A stretch of 64,000 bases of DNA, taken from contig JADJOR010000011.1 of the NCBI GenBank assembly GCA_016713665.1, positions 310,001 to 374,000 on the forward strand, read 5' to 3'. Shown here piece by piece: positions 1 through 8,142 of the stretch (the stretch's first letter is position 1; the number at the start of each line of letters is the position of its first letter). A program made the position numbers and the translations under genes. Under the pieces are notes generated by a model. It was not told the DNA's origin. It did not search any database and saw only the letters and a program-made list of their open reading frames with translations. This stretch comes from Deltaproteobacteria bacterium (GTDB lineage: Bacteria; Myxococcota_A; UBA9160; UBA4427).

Positions 1-161
1 GGCGCAGCCGAAACCGCGGGGGCCGTCGGAGCCGCGGCGACGACCTCGGCGGCGCGACTCGGCCCGGGAGCCATGACGAGCACCCCGAGCGCGACGACGG
101 CAGCCCCGAATCCGCTCCGCACCGCGCGACGCGATTCGTCCGTCCGCCGGCCCGAAACCAT
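1..161 (-). CDS. Secreted protein, N-terminal fragment (runs off the left edge)
   Basis: An open frame reads leftward from an ATG whose first base is 161 and continues past base 1. The first ~38 residues look like a Sec signal peptide: a basic start (MVSGRRTDESRR), a hydrophobic core (FGAAVVALGVLVM) and a likely Ala-x-Ala-like cleavage near PSRAA, followed by an Ala/Pro/Val-rich stretch. The frame is too short here to show a domain. It is divergent from the MaoC-like gene, with about 180 bp between them. A second ATG at base 74 is possible but would remove the signal peptide, so 161 is preferred. Function unknown. Confidence 0.55.
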   Translation of the reverse strand, partial: MVSGRRTDESRRAVRSGFGAAVVALGVLVMAPGPSRAAEVVAAAPTAPAVSAA

Positions 162-339
162 GCCCCCGAGCTCGCCTGCGACTTCGCCCGAACCGTCCTT
201 CCGACGCATGTGGTCTCCTCCCCGTCTGGTGTCCGAAGCGATGCTACGCGAGGCGCTCCCCATTGCCAGCGCGATCACACGGCGCGAAGCTCGCCGGGAG
301 CTTTCGCCCCCTCGATCCCGATCCGAAGGAAGCAAACCG

Positions 340-1362
340 ATGACGCCGAACGACGAGGATCCGCTGCGCGCGAGCCTCGAGCCCTGGATCGGCAAGCCGA
401 TGAGCAGCGGCGGTCCGGCCATCGCACCGGATCCCGTGAATCTCCCGATGATCCGCCATTGGGTCGACGCCCTCGACGACCACAATCCGATCTACCTCGA
501 CGAAGAGCGCGCCCGAGCGAGTCGCTTCGGCGGCCTCGTCGCGCCGCCCGCCATGCTGCAGACCTGGACGATGGGGCGCCCGCGGCTCGAGGGCATCGCC
601 GAGCGCGGCGGCTCCTCCTCCGAGATGGACCCGGGGAGTCCCTTCGTCGCGCTCGCGCAGGCCGGACTGCCCGGCACGCTCGCGACCAATTCCGAGCTCG
701 AGTTCCTCCGCTACCTGAGGCCGGGGGACCAGCTGCATTCGACCTCGGCCCTCGAGTCGATCTCCGAGCGCAAGACGACCGGACTCGGCACCGGTTATTT
801 CGTCACCTGGATGACGAGCTATTTCGCGGGGCGCGACGAGCTCGTCGGCCGCCAGCGCTTCCGCATCTTCAAGTTCGCCCCGGGCCGGCCTGCGGCGGAA
901 GCGGGCGGGGCCGGAAAGGAGCGATCGGCGGCGGCTTCCGCCTCGCCCGCCGCCGCGGCCCCCACGGCTCCGGGCGCGGTGCTCCCGAGCTTCGCTCTAC
1001 CCGTCACGACGACGCGGATCGTCGCCGGCGCGATCGCGACGCGGGACTTCATGCCCGTCCATCACGACCGCGACTACGCCCGCAAGCAGGGAGCCCCCGA
1101 CGTCTTCATGAACATCCTGACGACGAACGGCTACGTCGCGCGCTACGTGACCGACTGGGCCGGGAGCGAGGCCCGGCTCCGCCGCATCCAGATCCGGCTC
1201 GGGGGGCCCGCCACGCCGGGAACGACGCTGCGCTTCGACGGTCGGGTCGCGAGCGAGCGCATCGAAGACCGCGAGCGGGTGCTCGAGGTCGCATTGCAGG
1301 CGGTCAACGAGCTCGGCCTTCACGCGAGCGGCACGGTCGAGCTGACGCTGCCGACCGCCTAG
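340..1362 (+). CDS. MaoC-like double hot-dog acyl dehydratase
   Basis: 340-residue protein with two hot-dog folds. The N-terminal half (about residues 1-170) has a degenerate hydratase motif, ALDDHNPIY, in which the catalytic His is replaced by Tyr. The C-terminal half (about 220-340) carries the better motif around ATRDFMPVHHDRDYARKQG with its His. One decayed and one active half is the usual layout of two-domain enoyl-CoA hydratases of the ChsH/FAS1-like dehydratase group, which hydrate acyl- or steroid-derived enoyl-CoA. The open frame runs back to base 73, but ATG 340 is chosen because it follows an AAGGA-like site and the upstream residues are low-complexity. The MDR oxidoreductase follows 89 bp downstream on the same strand, suggesting a shared lipid or steroid beta-oxidation role. 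Substrate is not readable. Confidence 0.8.
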   Translation: MTPNDEDPLRASLEPWIGKPMSSGGPAIAPDPVNLPMIRHWVDALDDHNPIYLDEERARASRFGGLVAPPAMLQTWTMGRPRLEGIAERGGSSSEMDPGSPFVALAQAGLPGTLATNSELEFLRYLRPGDQLHSTSALESISERKTTGLGTGYFVTWMTSYFAGRDELVGRQRFRIFKFAPGRPAAEAGGAGKERSAAASASPAAAAPTAPGAVLPSFALPVTTTRIVAGAIATRDFMPVHHDRDYARKQGAPDVFMNILTTNGYVARYVTDWAGSEARLRRIQIRLGGPATPGTTLRFDGRVASERIEDRERVLEVALQAVNELGLHASGTVELTLPTA

Positions 1363-1451
1363 CAGACAATTCGGCGCACGCCCGCCGACGCGTTCCGTTC
1401 GGACGCGCGAGGGCTCGGGCGGGCATGCTTCGGAATCGGAAAGGAGCGGGC

Positions 1452-2498
1452 ATGAAGGGTTGGGTCGTCCGGGACAAGGGGCTGCCGAGAGACGTCTTCC
1501 GCTGGGAGGAGTTCGAGCAACCGAGCCACGCGGCCCTCGGTCGCATGGCGATGGACATCGAAGGTCTGCGTCCGCGACGCGACGGCGAGCCCGCCGTCGA
1601 CCACTACGCCTTCGTGCGTGTGCTCGCGGCGGCCCTCGCGACCCCCGACCACACGATGGCGACCGGCCACTACCCGGCTCCGGTCGTGCGGCCCTACATC
1701 TCGGGCCAGGAGGCGGTCGGGATCGTCGAGGACGCGACCCCCTCCCTGTGCCATCTGATCGGAAAGCGCGTGATGGGCTTCACGCCGCAGCCCTTCGGCA
1801 GCTTCGCATCCCATACCGTGATGGCGCTGCCGACGATCTGGGAGGTCCCCGCGTCGATGAGCGACGAGGACGCAGCGGGCTTCGTGATCCCGGCGCATAC
1901 CGCCTATCACGCGGTCCACCGCCGTGGCCGGGTCCAGGCGGGGGAGACGGTGCTCGTGCTCGGGGCGGCGGGCGGCGTGCCCTCGTCGGCGGTCCAGCTC
2001 TGCGCGGCGGCGGGCTGCCGCGTGATCGCGGTCGCGCGGGGCCCGGAGAAGGTCGGATTCGCGCGCAAGCTGGGCGCCGAGCTCGCGATCGACTCCGGGC
2101 AGGAGGACTTCGTCGCCGCGGTGAAGCGCGCCGTCGGCGAGAACGCCATCGACGTCATCGTCGACTTCGTCCAGGGCGAGCCGGGCCGCCTCGCGCGACC
2201 GCTCCTGCGCGTCGAAGGGCGCCATCTGCTCTGCGGCCACGCCGGCGGCCTGATCCCGATCCATCCGACCGAGTTCTACGTCCAGAACTGGACCCTCGTC
2301 GGCGTCTGCATGGGCTCGGGCTACGGCCCCAGGCTGATGGAGATCGAACAGAAGGCCCACGACGACCTGATGGCCCTCGTCGCGAGCGGCCGCTACCACG
2401 CGACGACGAGCCGCGTCATCTCCTTCGCCGAGATCCCCGCGGCCCTCGAAGACCTCGCCGACCGCAAGACCTTCGGCCGCGTAGTCGCGAAGCCGTGA
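1452..2498 (+). CDS. Zinc-less MDR family NAD(P)-dependent oxidoreductase (quinone oxidoreductase type)
   Basis: 348-residue medium-chain dehydrogenase/reductase. The N-terminal GroES-like half covers about residues 1-150. The Rossmann nucleotide-binding motif VLVLGAAGGVPSSAVQ lies near residue 175, and a typical MDR C-terminus (ALEDLADRKTFGRVVAKP) closes the protein. The Cys/His zinc ligands of classical alcohol dehydrogenases are not evident, so a quinone-oxidoreductase or enoyl-reductase type activity is more likely than alcohol dehydrogenase. ATG 1452 follows a strong AAGGAG site at 1441-1446; the frame is open far upstream but that part is a shadow of the MaoC gene. It lies behind the MaoC-like gene and converges on the CMD gene, with a long inverted repeat between. 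Confidence 0.85.
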   Translation: MKGWVVRDKGLPRDVFRWEEFEQPSHAALGRMAMDIEGLRPRRDGEPAVDHYAFVRVLAAALATPDHTMATGHYPAPVVRPYISGQEAVGIVEDATPSLCHLIGKRVMGFTPQPFGSFASHTVMALPTIWEVPASMSDEDAAGFVIPAHTAYHAVHRRGRVQAGETVLVLGAAGGVPSSAVQLCAAAGCRVIAVARGPEKVGFARKLGAELAIDSGQEDFVAAVKRAVGENAIDVIVDFVQGEPGRLARPLLRVEGRHLLCGHAGGLIPIHPTEFYVQNWTLVGVCMGSGYGPRLMEIEQKAHDDLMALVASGRYHATTSRVISFAEIPAALEDLADRKTFGRVVAKP

Positions 2499-2507
2499 CC
2501 GAGCCCC

Positions 2508-2690
2508 GAAACCCGGAGGGCGCAGGCGCACCGAGTGGCCGGGCGGGGCCTCGTGGCGCGAGATCGGAGTGACCGGCGCGCAGCACGTCGGTCGTACTTT
2601 GGTCAGCGTTCCCGACGCGTCCGGTCCGACATTCGAGTGCCGCGAGGCCCCGCCCGGGCACCTGGTACGGCCTCGCTCCTCCGGACCTCA
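2508..2690. repeat. Long imperfect inverted repeat between convergent genes
   Basis: The 200-bp gap between the convergent MDR and CMD genes is largely one imperfect inverted repeat. The core is a 15-nt exact match, CCGGGCGGGGCCTCG at 2539-2553 against its complement at 2643-2657. Similarity continues outward (about 75% by eye over about 45 nt) and inward toward the centre at about 2598. It could act as a bidirectional terminator or be a decayed mobile palindromic element. No T-tract is seen. Confidence 0.6.
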
Positions 2691-2698
2691 GCCCCCTG

Positions 2699-3037
2699 CT
2701 AGGCGTCGCGCTGAGCGAAGACTTCCGTCGCGATCTGGAAGCCGCTGACGGCCGCCGGCATGCCGGCGTAGATGCCGAGCTGCAGGATGACCTCGCAGAT
2801 CTCGAGGCGCGTGAGGCCGTTGTCGAGGGCCATGCCGACGTGGACGCGGAACTGGTCCCAGCGACCGAGGGCGCCCAGCGTCGAGAGCGACATGAGGCTG
2901 CGCCTGTCCTGGGAGAGCCCGGGTCGCTGCCAGACAGCGCCCGCCGAGCGCGCGATCAGCGCCTCGGCGTCGGCGCGGATCTCGGCGGGGATCTTCAGGG
3001 CGGACAGGATGTCCGGACGCGAGACGGAATCAGCCAT
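2699..3037 (-). CDS. Carboxymuconolactone decarboxylase (CMD) family protein
   Basis: 112-residue single-domain CMD protein. The PcaC-like signature HVGMALDNGLTRLEICEVIL followed by YAGMPAA is clear near residues 66-95. No Cys-x-x-Cys pair is present, so it is not an AhpD-type peroxidase partner; it resembles the gamma-carboxymuconolactone decarboxylase-like branch. Length is normal for the family. ATG 3037 follows GAAAGGAGC-like sequence. It sits 35 bp downstream of the acyl-CoA ligase on the same strand and is probably co-transcribed, which suggests a ring-cleavage or lactone step. The actual substrate is unknown. Confidence 0.85.
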   Translation of the reverse strand: MADSVSRPDILSALKIPAEIRADAEALIARSAGAVWQRPGLSQDRRSLMSLSTLGALGRWDQFRVHVGMALDNGLTRLEICEVILQLGIYAGMPAAVSGFQIATEVFAQRDA

Positions 3038-3072
3038 TTTCGCTCCTTTCGGGCGCTCGCGCGCCCGCGCGC

Positions 3073-4683
3073 TCAGCGCTTGTCCGCGCTGGGATCGGGC
3101 ATCTCGTCCGCGATCTCGCGCAGCTTGTTCTTCGCGACCTTCTCGAGGGTCGCCGTCGGGAACTCGTCACGGAAGTAGACCGCGCGCGGGCGCTTGAAGT
3201 CGGCGAGCTTCGCGTTGCACTGGGCCAGGATCGCCGCCGCGTGCTCCTCCTCCGAGCGCTTCTCGCCCGGCGCGCGGATCACGAAGACGACCGGGACCTG
3301 ATCGAGCATCTCGTGCTTGCGACCGACGACGGCGACGTCGGCGATGCCGCCGACCTCGCGACAGCAGTCCTCGACCTCGCGAGCCGAGACGTTCTCGCCG
3401 CCGACCTTGAGCGCATCCTTGTCGCGCTCCTTGTAGAAGAAGTTGCCCTCGGCCCCGAGCACGACCCGATCGCCGGTCTTGAACCAGCCGTCCTCGGTGA
3501 ACGACTTCTTCATGGCGTCGGGGTTGTCGAAGTATTCGAGGAAGAGCTGGATGCCGCGGCGGCCGCGGATCCAGAGCTCGCCGACCTCCCCGGCGCGACA
3601 CGGGCGCTCGGTGTCGGGATCGACGATCGCGAACTCGTAGCCGGGGGTCGGCTTGCCCATCGAGCCGATCGGGTAGGTCTGGAGCCAGTCGTTGCGCGTC
3701 GCGTGGATCACCGTCTCGGTCATGCCCCAGGCCGCCATCACGCGGCAACCCATCATCTTCTCGAGGTCGGGCATGATCAGGCCGAAGACGCCGACCTTGA
3801 GCTTGTGCTTCGGCATCGCCTGGCCCGCGACCGCCTTGAAGACGAAGGGGATCAGCGAGATGTGGGTCACGCCGTGCTTCATCACGACCTCCCAGAAGCG
3901 GGAGGCGGAGAATTTCGGCTGGAGCACGACGGTGCCCCCGGCGCCCAGCGTCGTCCAGAACGACCAGCTCTGGGCATTCACGTGGAAGAACGGCAGGTAG
4001 ACGAGGTAGGTGTCGTCGGTCTTCATGTCGATGTTGGCGGGGCCCATGCGGCTCGCCCAGAGCGCGTTCGCGTGGGTATGGACGACGGCCTTGGGGCGCG
4101 AGGTCGTGCCGGACGTGAACATGATGCCGGCCGGCGCCATCGGATCGGCGGGGCGCGTCGGGAGCGCAGCCCCGTCGCCGCGCAGCGCCGAGAAGGACTC
4201 GAGCCCGTGGGCCTTCTCGTCGGCGGTCGCAGCCTCGCCCGAGTTGTCTTCGGTCACGACGAGGAAGCGGAGCTTCTTCGCGTTCTCCTTCACGACCTTC
4301 GCGAATTGCGGCTGGGTGATGCCCCCGACGCAGCGGGTATGCTCGGCGAAGTATTCGATCTCGGCGCCGGCGCTGCGGGTATTCGTCGTGACGCCGACGG
4401 CGCCGAGGCGCGCGCAGGCATACCAGGACAGGACCGCCTCCGGACAGTTCTCGGCATGGATCAGGATCTTGTCGCCCTTCTCGACACCGCGGGCGGCGAG
4501 CCCGGCCGCGACGTTCGCGACCTCACGCTCGAACTCGGCGTAGGTCCAGGTCCGACTCGCCCCGCCCTTCGGCTCCCAGATCAGGAAGGGATGGTCCGGC
4601 TTGTACTTCGCCCAGTGGGAGACGAGCCAGGGGATGTCCTGGCCGGCGAACTGGAAGTCGTCGACGGTTTTCGGATCCAACAT
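3073..4683 (-). CDS. AMP-dependent acyl-CoA synthetase/ligase
   Basis: 536-residue ANL-superfamily adenylate-forming enzyme that would activate a carboxylic acid to its CoA thioester using ATP. The P-loop-like motif is TSGTTSRPKAVVHTH (about residue 188), unusual in having SRPK for the more common GRPK or GSPK. GMTE-type A5 motif (AAWGMTETVIH), the TGDR motif (WFKTGDRVVLG) and the C-terminal lysine region KVAKNKLREI are all present. Overall it resembles crotonobetaine/carnitine-CoA or long-chain fatty acid ligases. It starts the leftward pair with the CMD gene and is divergent from the small lipoprotein gene. Substrate not determinable from sequence. Confidence 0.9.
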   Translation of the reverse strand: MLDPKTVDDFQFAGQDIPWLVSHWAKYKPDHPFLIWEPKGGASRTWTYAEFEREVANVAAGLAARGVEKGDKILIHAENCPEAVLSWYACARLGAVGVTTNTRSAGAEIEYFAEHTRCVGGITQPQFAKVVKENAKKLRFLVVTEDNSGEAATADEKAHGLESFSALRGDGAALPTRPADPMAPAGIMFTSGTTSRPKAVVHTHANALWASRMGPANIDMKTDDTYLVYLPFFHVNAQSWSFWTTLGAGGTVVLQPKFSASRFWEVVMKHGVTHISLIPFVFKAVAGQAMPKHKLKVGVFGLIMPDLEKMMGCRVMAAWGMTETVIHATRNDWLQTYPIGSMGKPTPGYEFAIVDPDTERPCRAGEVGELWIRGRRGIQLFLEYFDNPDAMKKSFTEDGWFKTGDRVVLGAEGNFFYKERDKDALKVGGENVSAREVEDCCREVGGIADVAVVGRKHEMLDQVPVVFVIRAPGEKRSEEEHAAAILAQCNAKLADFKRPRAVYFRDEFPTATLEKVAKNKLREIADEMPDPSADKR

Positions 4684-4874
4684 GGGGGTTCATTCCTTTG
4701 CGATCGAGCGCCGCGGGGTTCGGACTCGATCCCGCTTCGGGTCGAATCGCGACCGGAGTTTGCCGAAGGCACGGGGCCCGGTCGACCACTTTTCGACGTC
4801 GGCATCCCGCCGTGGTCCTGCGCCGAGGAGCCGGCCTGCGATATGGTGCGGCCGCCCGCAAGGAGGGGCCCCTC

Positions 4875-5243
4875 ATGTCCGGATTCGCTTCCCGTTCCCG
4901 CTCATTCTGCCTGTGCGTTGCCGGCGTCGCGTCGATCATCGCCCTCTCCGGCTGCGCCGCCGACAAGCCGCCGACGCTGGCCGAACGCGTCGCTGCCGCT
5001 GGCGAGTCCCATGCCGAGCTCGCCAAGCTGATCGCCGAAGCGACCGATCTCAAGAACGAAGCCGAGGACGACGTGCGGGCCGCCAAGAAGGCGATCAAGA
5101 AGGCGCAGAAGGACCTGGATCAGGCCAACGAGGACCTCGAGAAGGCCAACGAGCGGGTCGTCGAGACCCGGCGCGCGCTCGCCGACGCGGAGGCCGAGGC
5201 CCATCGCCGCGGATTCGTCCCGGCCCCGCCCCCCGAGAGCTGA
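4875..5243 (+). CDS. Small coiled-coil lipoprotein
   Basis: 122-residue protein. ATG 4875 is chosen because AAGGAGGGG lies just upstream at 4860-4868 and the product then begins with a clean lipoprotein signal: hydrophobic segment then ALSGC, with Cys near residue 27. The mature part is almost entirely charged heptads rich in Lys, Glu, Asp and Ala (about residues 40-110), predicting one long coiled coil, and ends in a Pro-rich tail. This resembles Lpp/OmpA-linked spacer lipoproteins in style, but no named family is recognised. Probably anchored to the outer membrane. A bidirectional hairpin follows 6 bp after the stop. Confidence 0.75.
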   Translation: MSGFASRSRSFCLCVAGVASIIALSGCAADKPPTLAERVAAAGESHAELAKLIAEATDLKNEAEDDVRAAKKAIKKAQKDLDQANEDLEKANERVVETRRALADAEAEAHRRGFVPAPPPES

Positions 5244-5249
5244 TCGCCG

Positions 5250-5268
5250 GCCCGGCCCCGGGCCGGGC
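5250..5268. terminator. Bidirectional hairpin between convergent genes
   Basis: Perfect 8-bp stem GCCCGGCC / GGCCGGGC with a 3-nt loop fills the 25-bp gap between the lipoprotein stop and the terC stop. No clear T-tract on either side, so the terminator role is inferred from position. Confidence 0.6.
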
Positions 5269-6021
5269 TCAACCCTCCGAGACGTAGCTCTGATGCAGCT
5301 GCACGGGCTCCTTCCTGGGGCGCCGGATGCGGATGTTCAGGATCTCGACGAAGAGCGAGAAGGCCATCGAGAAGTAGATGTAGCCCTTCGAGACGTGCTG
5401 TCCGAAGCCGTCGGCGATGAGCACGACGCCGATCAGCAGCAGGAACGAGAGCGCGAGCATCTTCATCGTCGGGTGGCGCTCGATGAAGGCACTGATCGCC
5501 CCGGCGAAGACGAGCATGACGCCGACCGCGACGACGACCGCCGCGATCATGATCTCGACGTGGCGCGCCATGCCGACGGCGGTGATCACCGAGTCGAGCG
5601 AGAACACCATGTCGAGCAGCAGGATCTGCAGCAGGATCCGACCGAAGGAGACGCGCGGCCGCGCCGTCCCGGCCGCGTCGTGCTCGTCGCCCTCGAGCTT
5701 GTCGTGGATCTCCCAGGTCGCCTTGGCGACGAGGAAGAGCCCGCCGCCGAGCAGGATCAGGTCGCGGCCCGTGAAGGCATGCTCCAGGACCGAAACGAGC
5801 GGCTTCGTCAGCCCCATGACCCAGCTGATCGCGAGCAGGAGCGCGATCCGCATGCCCATCGCGAGCAGCAGCCCCAGGCGTCGCGCACGCGCCTGCTCGA
5901 CCTGCGGCAGCTTCGCGACGAGGATCGAGATGAACACGATGTTGTCGATCCCGAGCACGATCTCGAGCGCCGAGAGGGTGAGGAGCGCGATCAGGCTTTC
6001 CGTGGTCAGAAGCTCGGCCAT
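5269..6021 (-). CDS. TerC family integral membrane protein
   Basis: 250-residue polytopic membrane protein of the TerC/YjbE group. The family hallmarks are the acidic membrane motif LEIVLGIDNIVFIS in helix 1 (residues about 18-32) and the second LLDMVFSLDSVITAVGMA motif near residue 140. About seven hydrophobic segments are visible. TerC proteins are linked to metal-ion (often Mn) export at the membrane and tellurite resistance. ATG 6021 is preferred over the longer frame to 6126 because AGGAGA precedes it and the extra residues are charged and non-conserved. It follows the metallo-hydrolase gene by 7 bp, so it may be the last gene of the five-gene leftward operon starting at 9655. Confidence 0.88.
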   Translation of the reverse strand: MAELLTTESLIALLTLSALEIVLGIDNIVFISILVAKLPQVEQARARRLGLLLAMGMRIALLLAISWVMGLTKPLVSVLEHAFTGRDLILLGGGLFLVAKATWEIHDKLEGDEHDAAGTARPRVSFGRILLQILLLDMVFSLDSVITAVGMARHVEIMIAAVVVAVGVMLVFAGAISAFIERHPTMKMLALSFLLLIGVVLIADGFGQHVSKGYIYFSMAFSLFVEILNIRIRRPRKEPVQLHQSYVSEG

Positions 6022-6028
6022 CTGCGTT

Positions 6029-7129
6029 CTAGTTCTCCTGCAATGATTCGGGCGTGTTCGGGATCTTCCAGCGCTCGCCGACGGCCAGGACGCGGACTCG
6101 TTCATCCGCGCCGCGCCGCCGCGCAATTACCTCTTCGAGCTCTCGCGGCGGCCGATCCAGGGGCTCGTCCGTCAGATCGAAGGTCCCCCAGTGCATCGGC
6201 AACATCACCCGCGCGCCCAGATCGAGAAAGGCCTGATAGGCCTGCTCCGGATCCATGTGCTGGTAGGCCATGAACCAGCGCGGCGCGTAGGCACCGATGG
6301 GCAACATCGCGACGTCGATCGGCGCGAAGCGCCGCCCGTACTCCGCGAAGCCCTCGAAGTAGCCCGTATCGCCGGCAAAGAAGTAGCGGTAGTCGCCGGA
6401 ATCGACGAGCCAGGCGCACCAGAGCGTCTCGCCTTCCCCCTGGCCGAGGCGTCGACTCCAGTGCTGGGACGGCAGGCAGGTGATCGTGAAGCGCCCGCGA
6501 CGGGCGCTCTCCCACCAGTCGAGCTCCGTCACGTCCTCGCGTCCCCGCGCGTGAAACCAGTCGGCGAGCCCCTTCGGCACGTACCAGCCGACACTCGCCG
6601 GGAGCCCCGTCACCGTCCCCTCGTCGAGGTGGTCGTAATGGTTGTGGGAGACGACCGCGAAGGCGTCCGCGGGAATCGATTCCAGCGGGATGCCCGGCGG
6701 CACCGCGCGAGCCGGAATCAGCGCACGCTTCGTGAAATGCGGATCGGTCAGGAAGACGTCGCCGCGATCGTGGACCGCGAAGGTCGCGTGTCCGACCCAG
6801 GTCACGGTCGCGGAATGCTCGACGCCCGCCAGATAGCGCCCGTCGTTCCCGATCCGGGGCAGGACCGGCTCGCGATCCTCGTCGTACGGATCGGCCGAGA
6901 GCTTCCAGGCGAGCAGATCGCGCACCGTCGGCCGCGAGAAGCGGCGCCAGGGATTGAAGAAGCCCGCGTCGTCGCGATGGGGCGCGTAGAGCGCGCTCGC
7001 GTCGCCCGGCACGCCTGCCGCGTCCCCCTCCCCGGCCGCCGTCGATGCGCCGAACGCGAGCGAGATCGTCGCCGTCAACGCCAACCCCACCTGCCTCGCC
7101 GCGGCCGCCCGCTCGCGCGCCGAGCCCAT
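6029..7129 (-). CDS. NAPE-PLD-like / UlaG-type metallo-beta-lactamase fold hydrolase
   Basis: 366-residue metallo-hydrolase. The zinc motif HNHYDHLD (HxHxDH) is near residue 155, a second site AGDTGYF near residue 250 and a third LPMHWGTFDLTDEP near residue 315. The sequence WVGHATFAV before the first motif is typical of the N-acylphosphatidylethanolamine phospholipase D / YwiA-like branch. A hydrophobic N-terminus (GLALTATISLAFGASTAAG) suggests export to the periplasm. The ATG overlaps the end of the upstream DedA-rhodanese frame as TGATG, implying translational coupling. That overlap only makes sense if translation of the upstream gene passes its internal TGA. A phospholipid-linked role is inference. 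Confidence 0.88.
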   Translation of the reverse strand: MGSARERAAAARQVGLALTATISLAFGASTAAGEGDAAGVPGDASALYAPHRDDAGFFNPWRRFSRPTVRDLLAWKLSADPYDEDREPVLPRIGNDGRYLAGVEHSATVTWVGHATFAVHDRGDVFLTDPHFTKRALIPARAVPPGIPLESIPADAFAVVSHNHYDHLDEGTVTGLPASVGWYVPKGLADWFHARGREDVTELDWWESARRGRFTITCLPSQHWSRRLGQGEGETLWCAWLVDSGDYRYFFAGDTGYFEGFAEYGRRFAPIDVAMLPIGAYAPRWFMAYQHMDPEQAYQAFLDLGARVMLPMHWGTFDLTDEPLDRPPRELEEVIARRRGADERVRVLAVGERWKIPNTPESLQEN

Positions 7130-8136
7130 CAACCCGACCCGCCCGGGGGTGCGGGCGGGCTCTTCGAGAGCGTCGCGTCGATCGGCTCGGCGGGCGCTTC
7201 GGACTCGAGCGGCTCGATGGGCAAACCCGCCGCGAGCCAGGCATCGAATCCACCGTTGAGTGGCCGAACCCGTTCGATCCCGCGCTTCTTCAGCAAGAGC
7301 GCCACACGGGCGCTCGAGGCTTCGTTCGGTCAAGCACAATAGAGAATGATCTCCCGATCGCGCGGAATCTCCGCGTGACGCGCCTCGAGCTCGTCGATGC
7401 GAATGACCCGGGCTCCGGGGACACGACCCTGCTGGCTCTCGAGGGTGAACCGATCGCGCAGGTCGTAGACGGCGGGCGGCGAGTCGCCCGCCATCAGACG
7501 ATCGAGCGCATCGACGTCGATCCGAGCGATCCGCAGCAGACGCAGGAAGCGGCGGCGCTGGAGATATTTCCAGGCGATCCAGACCGCGATCGAGACCACG
7601 ATTACCGACGCGAGCCGCGTTCCGAAGACCGAGAGCAGCGCGAGGAAGCCCTCGATCTGGGTCTTCAAGACGTAGCCGGCGGCCAGGAAGGTCAGATTGA
7701 AGATGAACGCGCCGATGGCGTCGAAGGCGAGGAAGCGCGCGATGCCCATGCCGCCGGCGCCGGCGAGGGGCGGTGCGACGGTCTGGAGTCCGGGGACGAA
7801 CTTCGCGAACAAGAGCGTCCCGGGCCCGCGTTTCTCGAAGCTCTCCCGCGTCGTGCGAACGCAGGAGTCGGGCTCGAGCGAGATGCGACACAGCAACCCG
7901 AGCACCGCCGCCCCCCGCCTGCGCCCGAGCTCGAACCAGAGCAGATCCGGGGGAAGCGATGCGAGGGTGGCCGCGGCCAGGGTGCCCGGCCCGGAGAGCT
8001 CGCCCGACGCGATCATGCTGCCGGCGAGCATCAGCGTCGGCGCCGACGGGATCGGGATGCCGAGCTGGTCGAGGGCGACGGCGAAGGCGATGATCCAGGG
8101 GCCGTAGCTCGCCAGCAGGAGCGGAAGGTCCGGCAT
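7129..8136 (-). CDS. DedA-rhodanese fusion with in-frame TGA: candidate selenoprotein
   Basis: 335 codons if TGA at 7330-7332 (codon 269) is read through. Residues 1-200 are a DedA/SNARE-associated membrane domain (LGIPIPSAPTLMLAGSM, FAKFVPGLQTVAPPLAGAGG, several hydrophobic helices). Residues about 215-320 are a rhodanese domain. The loop reads YCA, then TGA, then PNEASSARVA, where I recall related DedA-rhodanese fusions having YC-x-C-PNE. The rhodanese C-terminal signature GGFDAWLAAGLPIEP follows in the same frame. The true end is a TGA overlapping the next gene's ATG. A hairpin matching bacterial SECIS geometry lies just after the internal TGA. A plain truncation would end the protein at 268 residues without a complete rhodanese fold. 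It sits 6 bp after the TIM-barrel gene. Alternatives: a nonsense mutation or a substitution error. Confidence 0.75.
7297..7332 (-). other. Candidate bacterial SECIS element with recoded TGA
   Basis: Reading the minus strand, TGA (7332-7330) is followed by 14 nt, then GAGCGCC (7315-7309), loop CGTGT (7308-7304) and GGCGCTC (7303-7297). The 7-bp stem is perfect. The apical loop starts 22 nt after TGA and has G as its second base. The general bSECIS rules, as I recall them, ask for a 3-14 nt loop, a G within its first two bases and 16-37 nt from UGA to the loop; all are met. GC-rich DNA makes chance hairpins common, so this supports rather than proves recoding. Confidence 0.6.
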
Positions 8137-8142
8137 CGCGAC

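Noticed and set aside
7330..7332. Global reassignment of TGA as a sense codon
   Set aside because: Many well-bounded genes here end in TGA with family-typical C-termini (for example the MDR gene at 2498, the histidine kinase and the TetR gene), so TGA is a stop elsewhere in this genome.
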